A DNA stretch of 64,000 bases from Temnopleurus reevesii (taxonomy: Eukaryota > Echinodermata > Echinoidea > Temnopleuroida > Temnopleuridae): assembly GCA_036244855.1 (NCBI GenBank), contig BQKZ01001947.1, forward strand, positions 30,937 to 94,936, in the 5' to 3' direction. Numbering within the stretch: the stretch's first letter is position 1; each line of letters opens with the position of its first letter. This document shows positions 38,305 to 50,527 of the stretch, piece after piece. Under the pieces are notes generated by a model that saw only the letters and a program-made list of their open reading frames with translations, was not told where the DNA came from and searched no databases. The position numbers were made by a program, and so were the translations under genes.

Positions 38305-40477
38305 TTAAAAGTTGTACGCTATACTTAACTTTTACTTTAAGGGGTTGCTAAAGAATGCACTGATAAATTGTAATACTTTTTCACAATTTTCCCTTATTTC
38401 AGAAAGGAAATCAGATCAACCTCAGTGAAAGAAAACAGACAAACAAACAGAGAATACCCAAGCTTCTACCAATATTGACTGGTCTAGAACAGGTGTATGT
38501 ACTATTGCACCTGTTCCACCTGTTCAAAATGCATCCAATCATGTATAAGACAGAATGAACTTCGCTACCATGGAAACAAGAAAACTTAAACAAAAGATGA
38601 AATATTTGGGACTACAACAAAGCAAATCTAAACAGAGTTATTCGTAAAGAAAACTGGAAGACATGTAGACTGAACCAATAATATCATGATTGACATGATT
38701 GTAATGGTAATAATTTGCATTTTTAAGGTGACTTGCATCACCTCAGACCAGAAATTCCAACTAGTGTGAAATATAATATATCAGGACTTAGAGTGTGAAA
38801 AATACAAAAACTGAACCAAATGTTTTCTCATGAAAGAAAGCATTTTACAGTCATTTCAGTTCACCCAAGAGTAATCACTAATTCACATACATGTAATATT
38901 CCATAATGGTTTAGTAACTTGACAAGACCATTTTTTCGAAAACACACACACACAAAGAAAATTAGGCATAAATGTATTTGCTACAAAACTCTATTTCTTA
39001 TGACTTTACATTATGTAGGTCAGGTGATATTTCAATGAGGCATATTTTCAACAACATTTCAAAATTGAATTCCAGGATTTTTCTTGAGATTCACAAAATG
39101 TTCGTCCCTAGGTAATATCATAGTGACACAGAGATTTATCACTCCACATAAAAATTCATTCAATAATACACAAAAACATGGATGAAATGACATTTTAGGA
39201 AATTGAATCCCGCGTGAGGTTTCTACAAAGCGCAATTATCGTTTATTGATAACAGATGGAACATACAGTCAATAACAAGCCCGAAAGTGGCTACACTCAT
39301 CCTACTTTGCTGGAAAAGCGTTGTTTCATAGTAAACAGTTGTCAATATCCATCCTCGCATAAATGCATCAAAACCTGATCCCCAATTTTCAAGACTTGGT
39401 AATAAAAAGCCTATAAGATGCACAGCAGTTGGATGGCATCAAAGATAGCATTCTGCTTTTATCGCGACTCAAAGGTTGTGAATGTGTTGTTTTAAATTTG
39501 GAAAAAAATCATCTTCATGAAATAAATACATTCTGAATATGGCAGATAGACATACATGTACATGTAAGTAACATCAGAAATTTGCAAAATATAAGGTAAA
39601 AATCCTTCATCAATTTCTCACGCCATTCTAAACATGAATTGAACGTGAAAACCTGCTTCAAAGAGTATTGCGTCAAAAGTTTCTGACTTAAGTTAACACA
39701 TCTGTAGTTGACTAAAAAATACATTACATTAATTTGTTTAATATCAATAGAAAGCATAATTGCTATAGAAATTATGATGTGTGCAAGATACATGTAGACC
39801 TCACCACAGAACAACACAGAATTCTAGAAATCTAACTACTTCAAAAAGGCAGCATCAAAAATTGGATCAAGAAACATTGCTTACAATCACAAAAAATGTG
39901 CAGCAACCTGAAACAGCAATAGGTAGGTTTACTAATACATAACATTTTATGCATAATCTATCATTCAATGGAAATAATCTATACGCAAAGGTTACTGTTG
40001 ATGGCCCGAAAGCTTGCCAGACATAGCAACATGTAATGCACGTAAACTGGATTCTAAGTTGCAGTGTGAATATTACCAACTGGTTATATAATGAGCGTTT
40101 TTTTGTAGCGCTTTACTAGTACCTATTAAAACTGACCAAAGCGCTTCACACTATTATTACCCTGTCATTGTATTCGTAGCAAATCGCCTGTTAGGCATGC
40201 ACTGCTAAACCAACCACAGGACAGTTTAAGGAATACCAAGGAACTGCATTCATTGGCATGATATGTGCGTAACTTTGAATCTATTTGTAAACCGGCCTAT
40301 CATTTGTGTCATTATACATCTTTATAACAAGCTTTAGCAAAAAAAAATATTTGAATATGTAGTAAATGATATGGTAAGACAAACTGGTGATAAAAATCTA
40401 ATGCTCTGGTGTACTTTCAATCATTTTTATATTGACATTCAATTACTGTGCACTTCCGATCCATTACTTCACATAAT

Positions 40478-40478
40478 N
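40478..40478. other. Single N at right edge of the duplicated segment
   Basis: Homology to the first copy runs to within a base of this N (CTTCACATAA in both copies, ending at 28166 and 40476). After the N the sequence is unrelated. Confidence 0.85.
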
Positions 40479-40603
40479 ATCACTGACCAATCTCAAACTC
40501 AATAAGCATAGAAGTCATTTTCTGATTCATTAAAAAGGTGACAAAGGAATAAAAACAAATATATATTTACCCAAATGCAGAATTTAAAATACATAAAGAG
40601 ATA

Positions 40604-40660
40604 AATCATCATCATCATCACCATCATCATCAACAACATCATCATCATCAACATCTTTAT
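40604..40660 (+). repeat. CAT/ATC trinucleotide repeat
   Basis: Imperfect CATCAT run interrupted by CAC and CAA triplets, just beyond the N at 40478. Confidence 0.9.
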
Positions 40661-40705
40661 CATTTCATGTAATTGCAGTAAGCACACCACTCTAGAAATT
40701 CACAA

Positions 40706-40731
40706 TACAGTCCAACCTCGTTATAAAGAGC
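40706..40731 (+). mobile_element. Single transposon end, TACAGTCCAACCTCGTTATA
   Basis: This resembles the terminal repeat of the element at 15117-15302. No matching right end was seen nearby, so it is a truncated copy. Confidence 0.55.
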
Positions 40732-41244
40732 AAATTTTAGTGCCTCAACTACTTGATTTTTATTGAATTTCCCAAGGACATAACTATAACAACGTTCAAC
40801 CGTATTCATAATTACACTTACAATCAGAAGCATCATTTATTTTCGCTTTTATTCCGTTTGTTTACACGAGAGGTCTATAATGGTCTTATCAATATTCAAA
40901 TCATGATAATGGAAAAGGGCAACAAACACTCAACATGGAAGTGTCTAATAAAGGAAAACAACCTTACAGATTAAGAGAGAGGACTGAAAATTATTCCGCA
41001 ACTGTATCAGAATCAAGAAAGGGGAAGTCTAGAAAAGAGGACATATGCAAGGAAAAGTGCAGTAGCCAAACATGATACAGCTGTACTATGGATTCTGTGC
41101 TAAAATTACTATCCCATTACTAATAGTGCTGTTTTTCTCTTCAGTCCCATACAGTCTTATTGGGGTATTGTACAGTGGCTCCTATATTCACTCAATAACA
41201 GGCCATTTGCATCGTGAAGTTTGCAACCAAATCATGATATTCGT

Positions 41245-41480
41245 GAATGGGATGTAATATTTGTTTGGGATGCAACATTTGAAGCACAGGTCACAAAGTT
41301 TGTGACCAAGGATGCAACATTTATAACGCGCAATGCAGATTTTGCTACCAAAGGGCATTAATTTTCGATCCCTGGGCCACTAACTTTATGTCCCAGATCA
41401 CAAACTTCGCATCCTAGGTCAAAAACTTTTCGTCCCATCTCTTGAACTTCACTTCCAATATTGCAAATCTAATGACCCGG
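41245..41480. repeat. Cluster of short GGGATGCAACATTT-like motifs in both orientations
   Basis: GGGATGTAATATTT, GGGATGCAACATTT and AGGATGCAACATTT lie at 41249, 41267 and 41309 on the plus strand. Related inverted words (AACTTCGCATCCT, AACTTTTCGTCCCA) follow at about 41400-41440. Together they form a loose palindromic cluster of unknown nature. Confidence 0.5.
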
Positions 41481-44400
41481 TCATAAACATCACAATAGCC
41501 GTTGTTGGTTGTACTTGAAAGCCACCAGAGCATTGGGATGCCGAGTGCCAGAATGAAAAGATGCTAGGACGATCTAAATCGTTTGATGTCATTATTCTGT
41601 TCTCTGTATGACTTCTGGGACTACGCTACCTATCAAGTTACCATCAAATGCATTCTTAATAGGAGGTAAAATGGTTGATGAAGACGAATGTATTATGTTG
41701 TCATGGTTTCCATAGCAACGGATGGGCATGAATCTGTTTAGAAACGAAGCCATACAGTATGTCTTTTGAGGAAGCCATTAGAGCTAATCATTGGATTGAT
41801 AAATGGGCTGATGAAAAGACGCAATACTCCAAATGCCATTCTCATGTTTTCTTTAGCTTTACTATGCTTCTACTATATGATCAATTTGGTTTAAAAGCTA
41901 CCTATAGAATCCGAATGTGATCTACAGTTAATGTATGTCCGGAGATGAAAGCTCTATTTAACCTATTTTCATGCAGGATACCTATGGAAAAACAGGTAAA
42001 GGTTAGATTTCTCCTTTTCCATGTAAAAGCAACATGCCATTACCTAAAGATATCTAAGTATACCTGTATTTTAACCACAGTAAAAACTTTGAATAAAAGA
42101 ATGAATTCATAGATATTCCTGGCAAATGTAAAGATATAAGCCTAAACTGAAACATGAACCTGAAACTAAAATAAACTTCAGATGTCTTCAATTTCAGGAG
42201 TAGGCCTTTTCGGCATGTCAAAAGGCCAACATCAGCCAAAACAAATTATTATCATGGCATTCGGAAGTCACAACCAATAGATATCATCGTATCAAAGCAG
42301 CGAGGCTTTATGATGAGCATTGAATCTCTGTCAAATTGACTATGAAAATCAGCAGAGTATTTTCATTTCTTGGCCAACCATGCCTATGACTAATGGTATC
42401 GTAATGGGATCAACGATGGGAAATTGGCAGACTAGGATTGAATCCTGGCTGATGCGATGAAAATCAAAGAATTGGGCCACCTTGCCCAACTGTTTCAACC
42501 GGTGTTGCTGTTATACGTAGACCATGGCACCAAGCGGTGAATTTCTCACAATTCAATTTGGAGTGTAAATCCGATCAGTGGCTGAGTCGGTGCGCAATGC
42601 CTGGTCTGGCGTTAAACAAGATTGGTGCGTGTGATGATTGATGGAGGATGCACACGTGTATCAATGCTACATGTATGAACAAGGTGTTGGACTCCTGGAA
42701 CACTCTCAATGCAATCCAGAATGATTGTGCTATTCATTCTACATTAATATTGTGTTCATTTTATAATGACGTTGTCAATGTGACCAAGACCAATGATTGC
42801 ACAGATTTCTTTTTTTCTTCCTTCAATATGCTTGCACCTTTGGCAAAATAGTCATCACTTCATCTCCTGAATTCGAATCTTGGTGGTTATCTGTTACATA
42901 CCATTGTGCAATACAGGCCTACATAAAAACATGACATGCTGTATGATATGAAAGTCAGAGCTGCCTGTGCATAAGGGCTCTTGTGAATGTGTGCATGGTT
43001 GCTTCCACTTGTGTTGTGGAGAGTGTCTAAGGAAGAAGTGATCAATCAAATTTGTTCTGCCCTATATGTACAATGCTCAGTATCACATATTCCAACAATC
43101 AACATGGCGATTTGCCACTTGATGCAGTTTGACATAGGTACCATGAAAACGTGCACATTCAAATGTGCAGTATGTTCTTTTGAGCACCATTTCATGACTG
43201 AAAATATACAACTCTTATACCCATCAAGTGATCATTCTTAATTCCAATACTCACAACTTCTTTAGGACATTGACATTGAGAATGATTGAGACCTTATTAC
43301 AAGTGTTTGGTGGACATTGGCATAACTAAAAACTACTCCTCCATAACCTGTCTATAATGACCAACCAATATTGATGACAGGGGAATGGTGAATGTTCGCT
43401 ATAGAAACATTCCCTGTGTTATTTTCTGAGATAAAAATACAACATTGCATTGAGGACTGGCTTTCATAAAGAAATGCCCACCGGAATCTTATTGACAATA
43501 TTTTGAATAGAAAAAGGATATCAAACTCAAGAACTAGAACGTGCATGGGATGATATATATCTTCCGTATCGAATCAGGTGGTGTTATAGCTTCTTCCAAT
43601 TTCAAAAGATGAATGTAAATAACCTAAGGCCCTATTTTTAAATTGAATTCATATCTGATTGCCTCATATAAAAATGAAATCATCATCACAAATTACATCA
43701 ATTTCCAGATGTAGGCAAAATGAGAATTATTTGTCTGGCCACCCCTCATCATATCCTTCCCCCCCCCCCCTTCCCCTTCTTTTTGCCCTCCCTCAGAGTT
43801 ACTGTATCCAATTACTATTTCCCGTTAAATTTTCAAATGGAAAATGAGAAATATCATTCTGCCGATTCTGTGGAAAATGAATTTCAAAAAGCGACCATGG
43901 AAGCAATCAAATGAAAAGTACATTCCTATGAAATCAACAAGAGTTCATCTCATGACTCATTCCAACAACATGACTGGTCCATTCTCCCATTAGGAAAAAA
44001 AAATATTTGTATGCCCTCCAATGCCATTTTTGTAAAAATCGTTGAGACAGTCAGAAATTTTTTTTTAATTAATTCTTTTTTATCGCAATTAAAATAATTT
44101 ATGAGCATAATCAGGCTTAAAAGTGGATGAAAAGCTAACCAGTATCTGAAAATATCATTACTCATCATATTTGGCATGTCTATTGATCATTTAATTGGGA
44201 TTTTTCAATTTTGGTGAAAAGCAAAAAAAAAATCAGGTGGGGCCATTTTTAGAGGGTTGGTCAGTGGAGAGCATACAAACAATTTGCATCCACTAGGGAA
44301 ACATCTAATAAGCCACTCTCTTACCAACACAACCATAGAGCCCTTATATGCCTGCCATTTATGGCAACAATTCATCATCATTTTAGCTGGGTACATACAG

Positions 44401-45339
44401 CTGTTTGTGCAAGTCAATTTCCAATTTTGCAACACCAAGAACTTTGCGCCAGCAGTTGATTGAGAATTTAAAGGCTGTTTGCTGGACGGAAAACTTGGGA
44501 ATTAGCACAAAATTTATAACTGATTTCAGTGTTGAAATGTCTGCATGTAGCCTCGAGTTGTATACAAATGCCTCAACATTATTATTTATGACACATTCAT
44601 ACACCACATGAAAAAATCAACAACTGCAAAGTCAAATAATGTAATCAATGTTTCAGTATTTCTACTCATCAAATCTAATCGAGTCAAAACATTGTATTTG
44701 GCAAACATGAAATAAAGAGGAATCTGTAATCTTTTAATTTTATTCAAACATTCTGTGTTTGCCATTGATGATCAGATAAAGCCTCTCTGAATTTCGATAA
44801 TTAATTTCAAAATATTGGTGTAATTTATAACAAAGCAAAGTGCAAAGTGCATGCACTAATATCATAAATGAGCACAAAAATTATGTTGACTTAAAAATAC
44901 AATTTTAAGTTGCCATGTTACCTATCATCTCTGATATATCTTGGGCCAAGGAGTTTTTTTGTTGGTTGACACAAAATCGTTGTGAAATGATATTCAATGG
45001 TCACAGGTGTCTCATCCAAAGAATAAACTCTGAGAAATACTAAACAGACATTTCATTACTGAAATATTTCACAGAATTTTTTCACAGATTTTTCACAGAT
45101 TTTTACTTAGTCATTTTTTATAATGACATTTTGTGTTGTGGTTGTCTCGTTCAATAACTCCCCTTTGCTCTGTTTTATAAGCCTAAAGGATAACTCACTG
45201 CAGACAACTAAAAACATAATATCCCTAACCAGCGAATGATATTGATGAAATTTGACACCTTCGATCGTTAAGGTTCAAGATCTAGGCCATTGTTGGGGTA
45301 AATTGAGTCATAGTACCTGCTAGGCTGTGCTGATGGAGA

Positions 45340-45835
45340 GAGTCTTTCCATCAGCAAGGGTGGGGTGCAGAGATTCAGGGGTGTGGTGATAGACACATTA
45401 TGGCCCCAAAGGGTTGATGGGGTATAGAGAACCGGGGAAGGGAGGGGTACACAGACCCAGAGGGGAGATGGGGTATGTAGATCCAAGGGTGTGGTGATAG
45501 ACATATGTACAGCAAGCCCCTTAGGTTGGGTGGGGCACAGAGATCCAGCGAAGGAAGGGGTACACAGACCCAGATGGGAGATGGGTATGTATATCCAAGG
45601 GTGTGGTGATAGACACATGTACAGCAAGCCCATTAGGATGGGTGAGGTACAGACATTCAGGGGAGGGAGAGGTACACAGACCCAGAGGAAAGGTGGGGTG
45701 CAGAATTCCAGGGGTGTGGTGAGAAACGTAACAAACCCTTTAGGGTGGGTAGGGTACAGAGATCCTGGGGAGGGAGGGATATACAGACTAAGAGAGAGGG
45801 TGGGGTATGGAGATCCAGGGTTTAAGGCTCTTTAA
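45340..45835 (+). repeat. G-rich minisatellite, period about 110 bp, about 4.5 units
   Basis: The word GGTGTGGTGA recurs at about 45380, 45488, 45600 and 45713 (spacing 108-113). Each unit also carries GGTACACAGACCCAGA and GGTGGGGT-type words. Strong G/C strand asymmetry and many GGGG runs keep reading frames open on both strands, so the long open frames here are not evidence of a gene. Confidence 0.85.
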
Positions 45836-48825
45836 AGGGGGATCGGGGTTCCGTACGTATATATTGTAAAATCCAGAAATTTACAGATCATGAAATGTTC
45901 ATGAAATAGTAGCTGATAGTCATTTTGCATGCTTGAAAATTTATGCAAATTGCAAACCATGAATAACTTGGACGAAGACGTGTAAATGCTTTCAGAAAAG
46001 ACTTTGATCTTTCTCTTGTCCCTTTAATGATATTTGCAAATGTTCAATTCCGTTGATTAGACCTATCTTTGCCATAAATTCCATCATGAGTAAATGAGAG
46101 ATGGATATAATTGGATGGTAGAAATGAATGAAAAATAGCAAAAGACATCTTTACTTTTTCTTGAACATTACACAAATGAGGATGACTGAGGATAACTAAT
46201 TTACATGAAGAATACTAGCGTTCGGTACTATGATGAAGGACAGACAGAGTAAAACATAAGTTTTCTTTCCAGTCATATGATGCAATTTAGTTTGTTTATT
46301 TTGCTAAATGTTTATGAATATTTTTCAAGAGGTTATGAACCATGATCCTGCACTCTAAATCTGCTGACAGGTAGTAATGCAATAATTGAAATAAGGCATA
46401 TGATATTTCATATCTTGCAATACAACCTATTCTTCATTGAAGGAGTTTATGAGATTTGCGAAGAGAAAAGCATGGGCCAACTTGGAATCGACAGTACTTA
46501 TGCTATATTATATGTGCTCAGGCAAAACTTCAAACTTTGCAGATTTTTTCCTTAAATGTTACAAAATCATTTTTATGTTTGACAGGTCTGGGTTTGTATA
46601 ACTTCATAATAAAAAAAAGCAAGTGTCCATTTATTGAGACTATCGCCAATACCCAACCCCCAGCGTGACTCAGAGGTTCATGTTCCCTGTCAACAAAATA
46701 CAATAAAGTGATGACTTGTTTTCAATTTCCAATATCAACTTGCAAGGGATAGAACTGTCTCTCTACTTCGAATGGATAAGTTTACTGCTCTTGTTTGTTC
46801 TGCGCTTGAACTTTGGGCTTAAAATAGAAAGAAAATGAGCTTTGCTGAGACAAAACATGATTGGATGTTATTGAATGGAGAAAGGGGTGCTTGTACACAT
46901 TGTCTTTAGGTGCAATATGTATGGAGTTATTCATGAAACTTTACAAAATATACTTTCTCCTAAACTTTACTCAAAACATTCATTTTCTAAACTCATTGAA
47001 TTTCTTCTCCATACTGACTTCTATTTTACAGGGATAATATAAAATTATCAATCAAGAAAAGTAAACATAAAATCAGACTGATTTTCCTTCTACTGTCAGA
47101 ATACAAAAAGTCCTCTTTGTAATGCATCAATTCTGCCGGAAACGTGATTAATGCCATAAATTTCGCACATCGATCATTCTACCTCCACAATTATCTTCCC
47201 TCGCAAGGTCCGTCACAATAGGAGTTAATTTCAATGTGTGAAAGGGGGTCTTTCTCCGGGCTTCCTGGGGAGAGCATAATCTCTTTTGACTGTCTTCACT
47301 AAAGAGCAATACACCTTGAAATCACAAACCTTTCTTGAGAAGGGAAAGAGGGGGTATTTCCAAAACGTTGAATAACAAAAGCGCAGCCTCCTTCAACGAG
47401 ATTACTGCAGCATTAGAACAGACTGTTTGTCTATTGCTGCATCCTTTTATACAGAAATCATCAAACACTGAAACATTTTAATATTTTTGAACAGCTTTTT
47501 CTTCTTTGAAATATCGCTGTATCTGTATCTGAAATAGCCCCAGTAACATATTTGGCAGGGACTATTTTGTATCTTATGGGGGCTATTTTGTTGTTAAAAC
47601 AGAGATCTTTCTGACACATCACATACATAGATTGTCAGCAAATTAATGAATGGGGCGATTTTTAACTTCTTAGAAAGATACTTATGTTTCGCTCATTTTG
47701 ATTAATGCTTGGACTATTTTTCTAGCGTAGAGGGCTAATCACCCATCGCCACTAGACTATGTAATTTGGGAGGCAAATGGAAAAATGCAGTCCTACCAAC
47801 ATACCACATAGCCTACAGTTCCATAACACAGAACAATGAAATGTACCTTATTACAAAATAAATTTTGTAAAAATATCACAGGGTGAATAAAACACGGTGT
47901 AGCTGTAGATAAGCAATAGAAATAGGGATGGAGATAAAAGAGGGTATATTACACTACAGTTCATAGCATTTATGAGCAATAAAACTGCATGCATGGCATC
48001 TCAAGCAAAATGGCAAACGATACAATTGATTTCACAATGGGAATGGAATAAACGTAGGCTCCATACGCCCATTGCAACTTTACAATCAAAACTACAGTGC
48101 CCTGTCAATATGCACTTTCAAATACAACTCTCATTCACGTCATACAACTGTACAATCTCACATGCAGTGTACACAGTGAACGGAAATAATAGCGATTGTG
48201 ATCAAACGTCACTGTGTAAATAATGAGAGCCCATTGATGTCTGTCAATGCTTAATATTTGTCAGCAGTTACAAAATCTGTAGTATAGCCATGAGGAGGTG
48301 TCAATTGTTGACATTTTGAGAGGCTTGCCAGATACTTCCGTTTGTTCAGAAAAGGCACCAACCGCAATTTGACTTTTCTGCGAATCCATTTAATTTGAGA
48401 TGATCCATTCATCAAAAGATGTCACAAACTTGGTTTGAGGACTTCTACAAGATATATCTGTCTGTGTATAGCAACATTTTGAACTTGAACTAACAACTTC
48501 AAGGAGTATTTTCATGATTTCGAAGAATACTCTAAAATATTTCCTTTACTTCATATTACTGAAGCATCATAAGAGTAAACATAGGCCTACATTGCTTGGA
48601 AACGCACATACTTGTATAATGCATTCACATTTTTATTGATTCACCATTGAATTGAAATCTAATTGTGGAAAACATACCTAGTTTAAAATACCTTTCAGCA
48701 AGAGCTTTCACACTTTTCAAAAGATGTAAGGAATAGGAGTATTTTCTCAAGTGTGCCAAGTTTATATTTGTCCATTCCAATCATTCAAACACCTGCACAA
48801 AAGGGGAATATATTATAACGATCTA

Positions 48826-50526
48826 AAAATATGATATGTGTAGGAAACTGAAACCTTTCAGCCTGTTTGTTTGCCCCATTTCGACACCGCTGCAGGTATG
48901 TCCTGCTAAATATTGGTTTTCCATTACCCCACCCCCTAGTGACAACTCACCAAAATGGTAGGCACTTCTTGGTCTCCGGCGGGAGACAGCGAGCGCGGCT
49001 GTAGGCTACCTTCATAGGCAGCGCAGACGGACGTGATTCTCAAGGAGCTTTATAAAGCTTTTTGGATTCTTTGATCGCCTCCGCTCCTTTAAAAAGAATA
49101 CCCTGTTAATCTCTAAAACCTCCCTCTTCATTCGCTTCACCTTCTCCTACATGTACATTCATCTCACTTCGTACGTTCGCTTCCTTTCAAATTTTCCTCT
49201 ATCCATTCGTATCGGTAGAAATTCGTAAAATCCAGCTAAGAATCCCGTCTGCGCATGCACGGTGTCTCCCGCTGGAGACCAAGAAGTGCCTACCATATAA
49301 AATAGACTTCGTAACAACCAATGTAATTGAAAAGCCTCTACATGTAAACTATAGGCCTACATTTTATCATACTGGTATCATCATATTTCACTCATTGTTC
49401 AATATGTCTGAAACAGGTCTAGAACATGATCTTATTTTGTTTCTTTACAACTCATTTGCCTAATCTTAACTGTTTAATTCCATATTAAAGGATATCTTAT
49501 TCTGAGATTTAAAAAAAAATATGATTTGAATATCATTCAAGTACACAAAAACTAACTAAAAAAATGTTTATGCAACATGATACGGATTTTTACCTGAGGA
49601 GTTAGAACTCAAATAGATGTCTCGTTCACGACCAAGTAAAGCTCTGTGCACGACTTTTTAAATGTGTGTGCGCTCTTTGTGTGTATGTCCCTGTCTCTAA
49701 AACGTGTGAGCTAATCATGGTACAAGTCCTTTTTCAATTCGTCATGAGAAATATATAGTTTATAAAATTCAATATTTAAAAAAAATTAACATATCTTTAA
49801 TGCCATGGGAATATTTAAGGGAGTTTGTTTCACATACTACCAACTATCACATACTTCCAACTAGCAATTATTTTGGGCTTCAGATATAGAATTCAAATGG
49901 ATGGTTGTATAGAATTCAAATGGAATTTCACCTACAGGATATAATCCACATTCACATTCAAAGACAATATTTTCAAAAAAATATGTAAATTTCAAATGCC
50001 ATAGGATGTTGAGGGGAGATGGTTTAACAAGTTACCAACCAGAAATTGATCATTTTTGGCTTTGGACAGATACCCTTTAAACAAGCTGTACAGAATGTAA
50101 ATGAAATTTTTCCTATGGAATTTTGCCAAAAGGATATCATCCACATTCACGTTCAAAGACAATACTGCACATTGGCATTTACACTGTATGCCGACAATGT
50201 ACAATTGATTCTTGTAATTTCCACCTGTTCCCATCATATCTTCCTAATCAAAGGGTAATTAAGCCCTGTTGATTGTTTAATCAAGCCCACTTCAGACTTC
50301 ATACAATATTCATCATGAGTCACATATGAATGTAAAGCTCACTACCACTGATCATACAAAGTCCAGACATCTACACAAACAAAATAGCAGAAATATTATA
50401 ACCTATATATCACAATAGAAACACACCCACTCTCGTTCTCAGCCATGCCCGATGCTTTCTTAAATCATCCATTTCAGTGATTCTAATCACCATGGAAATT
50501 GTGTGAAAAAAATCTATTTAAACAAA
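48826..50526 (+). repeat. Direct duplicate at contig end, copy 1
   Basis: This copy matches 50528-51657 but contains two extra pieces: a 342 bp MITE (48955-49296) and about 190 bp that looks like a degenerate tandem copy of the neighbouring sequence (49800-49985 resembles 50000-50175). It ends at the N. Confidence 0.9.
48955..49296. mobile_element. MITE with 34 bp terminal inverted repeats, presence/absence polymorphic
   Basis: The ends read ATGGTAGGCACTTCTTGG and its reverse complement, continuing to about 34 bp with one mismatch. The interior is GC-richer and has no coding capacity. The homologous site in the second copy (near 50650) lacks the element, so insertion or loss is directly visible. 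The flanks differ slightly, so the target duplication is uncertain; it may be a dinucleotide AT. Superfamily not assigned. Confidence 0.85.
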
Positions 50527-50527
50527 N
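50527..50527. other. Single N between two overlapping contig ends
   Basis: The sequence just before the N (ending CTATTTAAACAAA) matches 51643-51655. The sequence just after it (AAATATGATATGTGTAGG) matches 48826 onward. This is the pattern of two contig ends that overlap but were not merged. Confidence 0.85.

Larger units (their letters stand above)
33860..40477 (+). repeat. Large direct duplicate, copy 2 (probable allelic contig)
   Basis: This segment lies exactly between two N characters and matches copy 1 over its whole length. It is about 700 bp longer, mainly from a TTAA-flanked insertion of about 294 bp at 38011-38304 and about 300 bp of extra sequence at 39900-40370. Exact coincidence with the Ns favours an alternative haplotype placed as a separate contig over a true tandem duplication. 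Confidence 0.9.
40479..48825. other. Non-coding region after the second large duplicate
   Basis: No gene recognised. It contains a CAT/ATC trinucleotide run (about 40604-40660), a single transposon end (40706-40731), a cluster of GGGATGCAACATTT-like motifs (41245-41480), a pyrimidine-rich run (about 43755-43795), a short CACAGATTTTT tandem (about 45071-45105) and a G-rich minisatellite (45340-45835). The rest is featureless AT-rich DNA. Confidence 0.5.

Noticed and set aside
45268..45835. Open frames of 114-121 codons on both strands
   Set aside because: They overlap a G-rich minisatellite. The repeated peptide blocks on both strands come from the DNA repeat.
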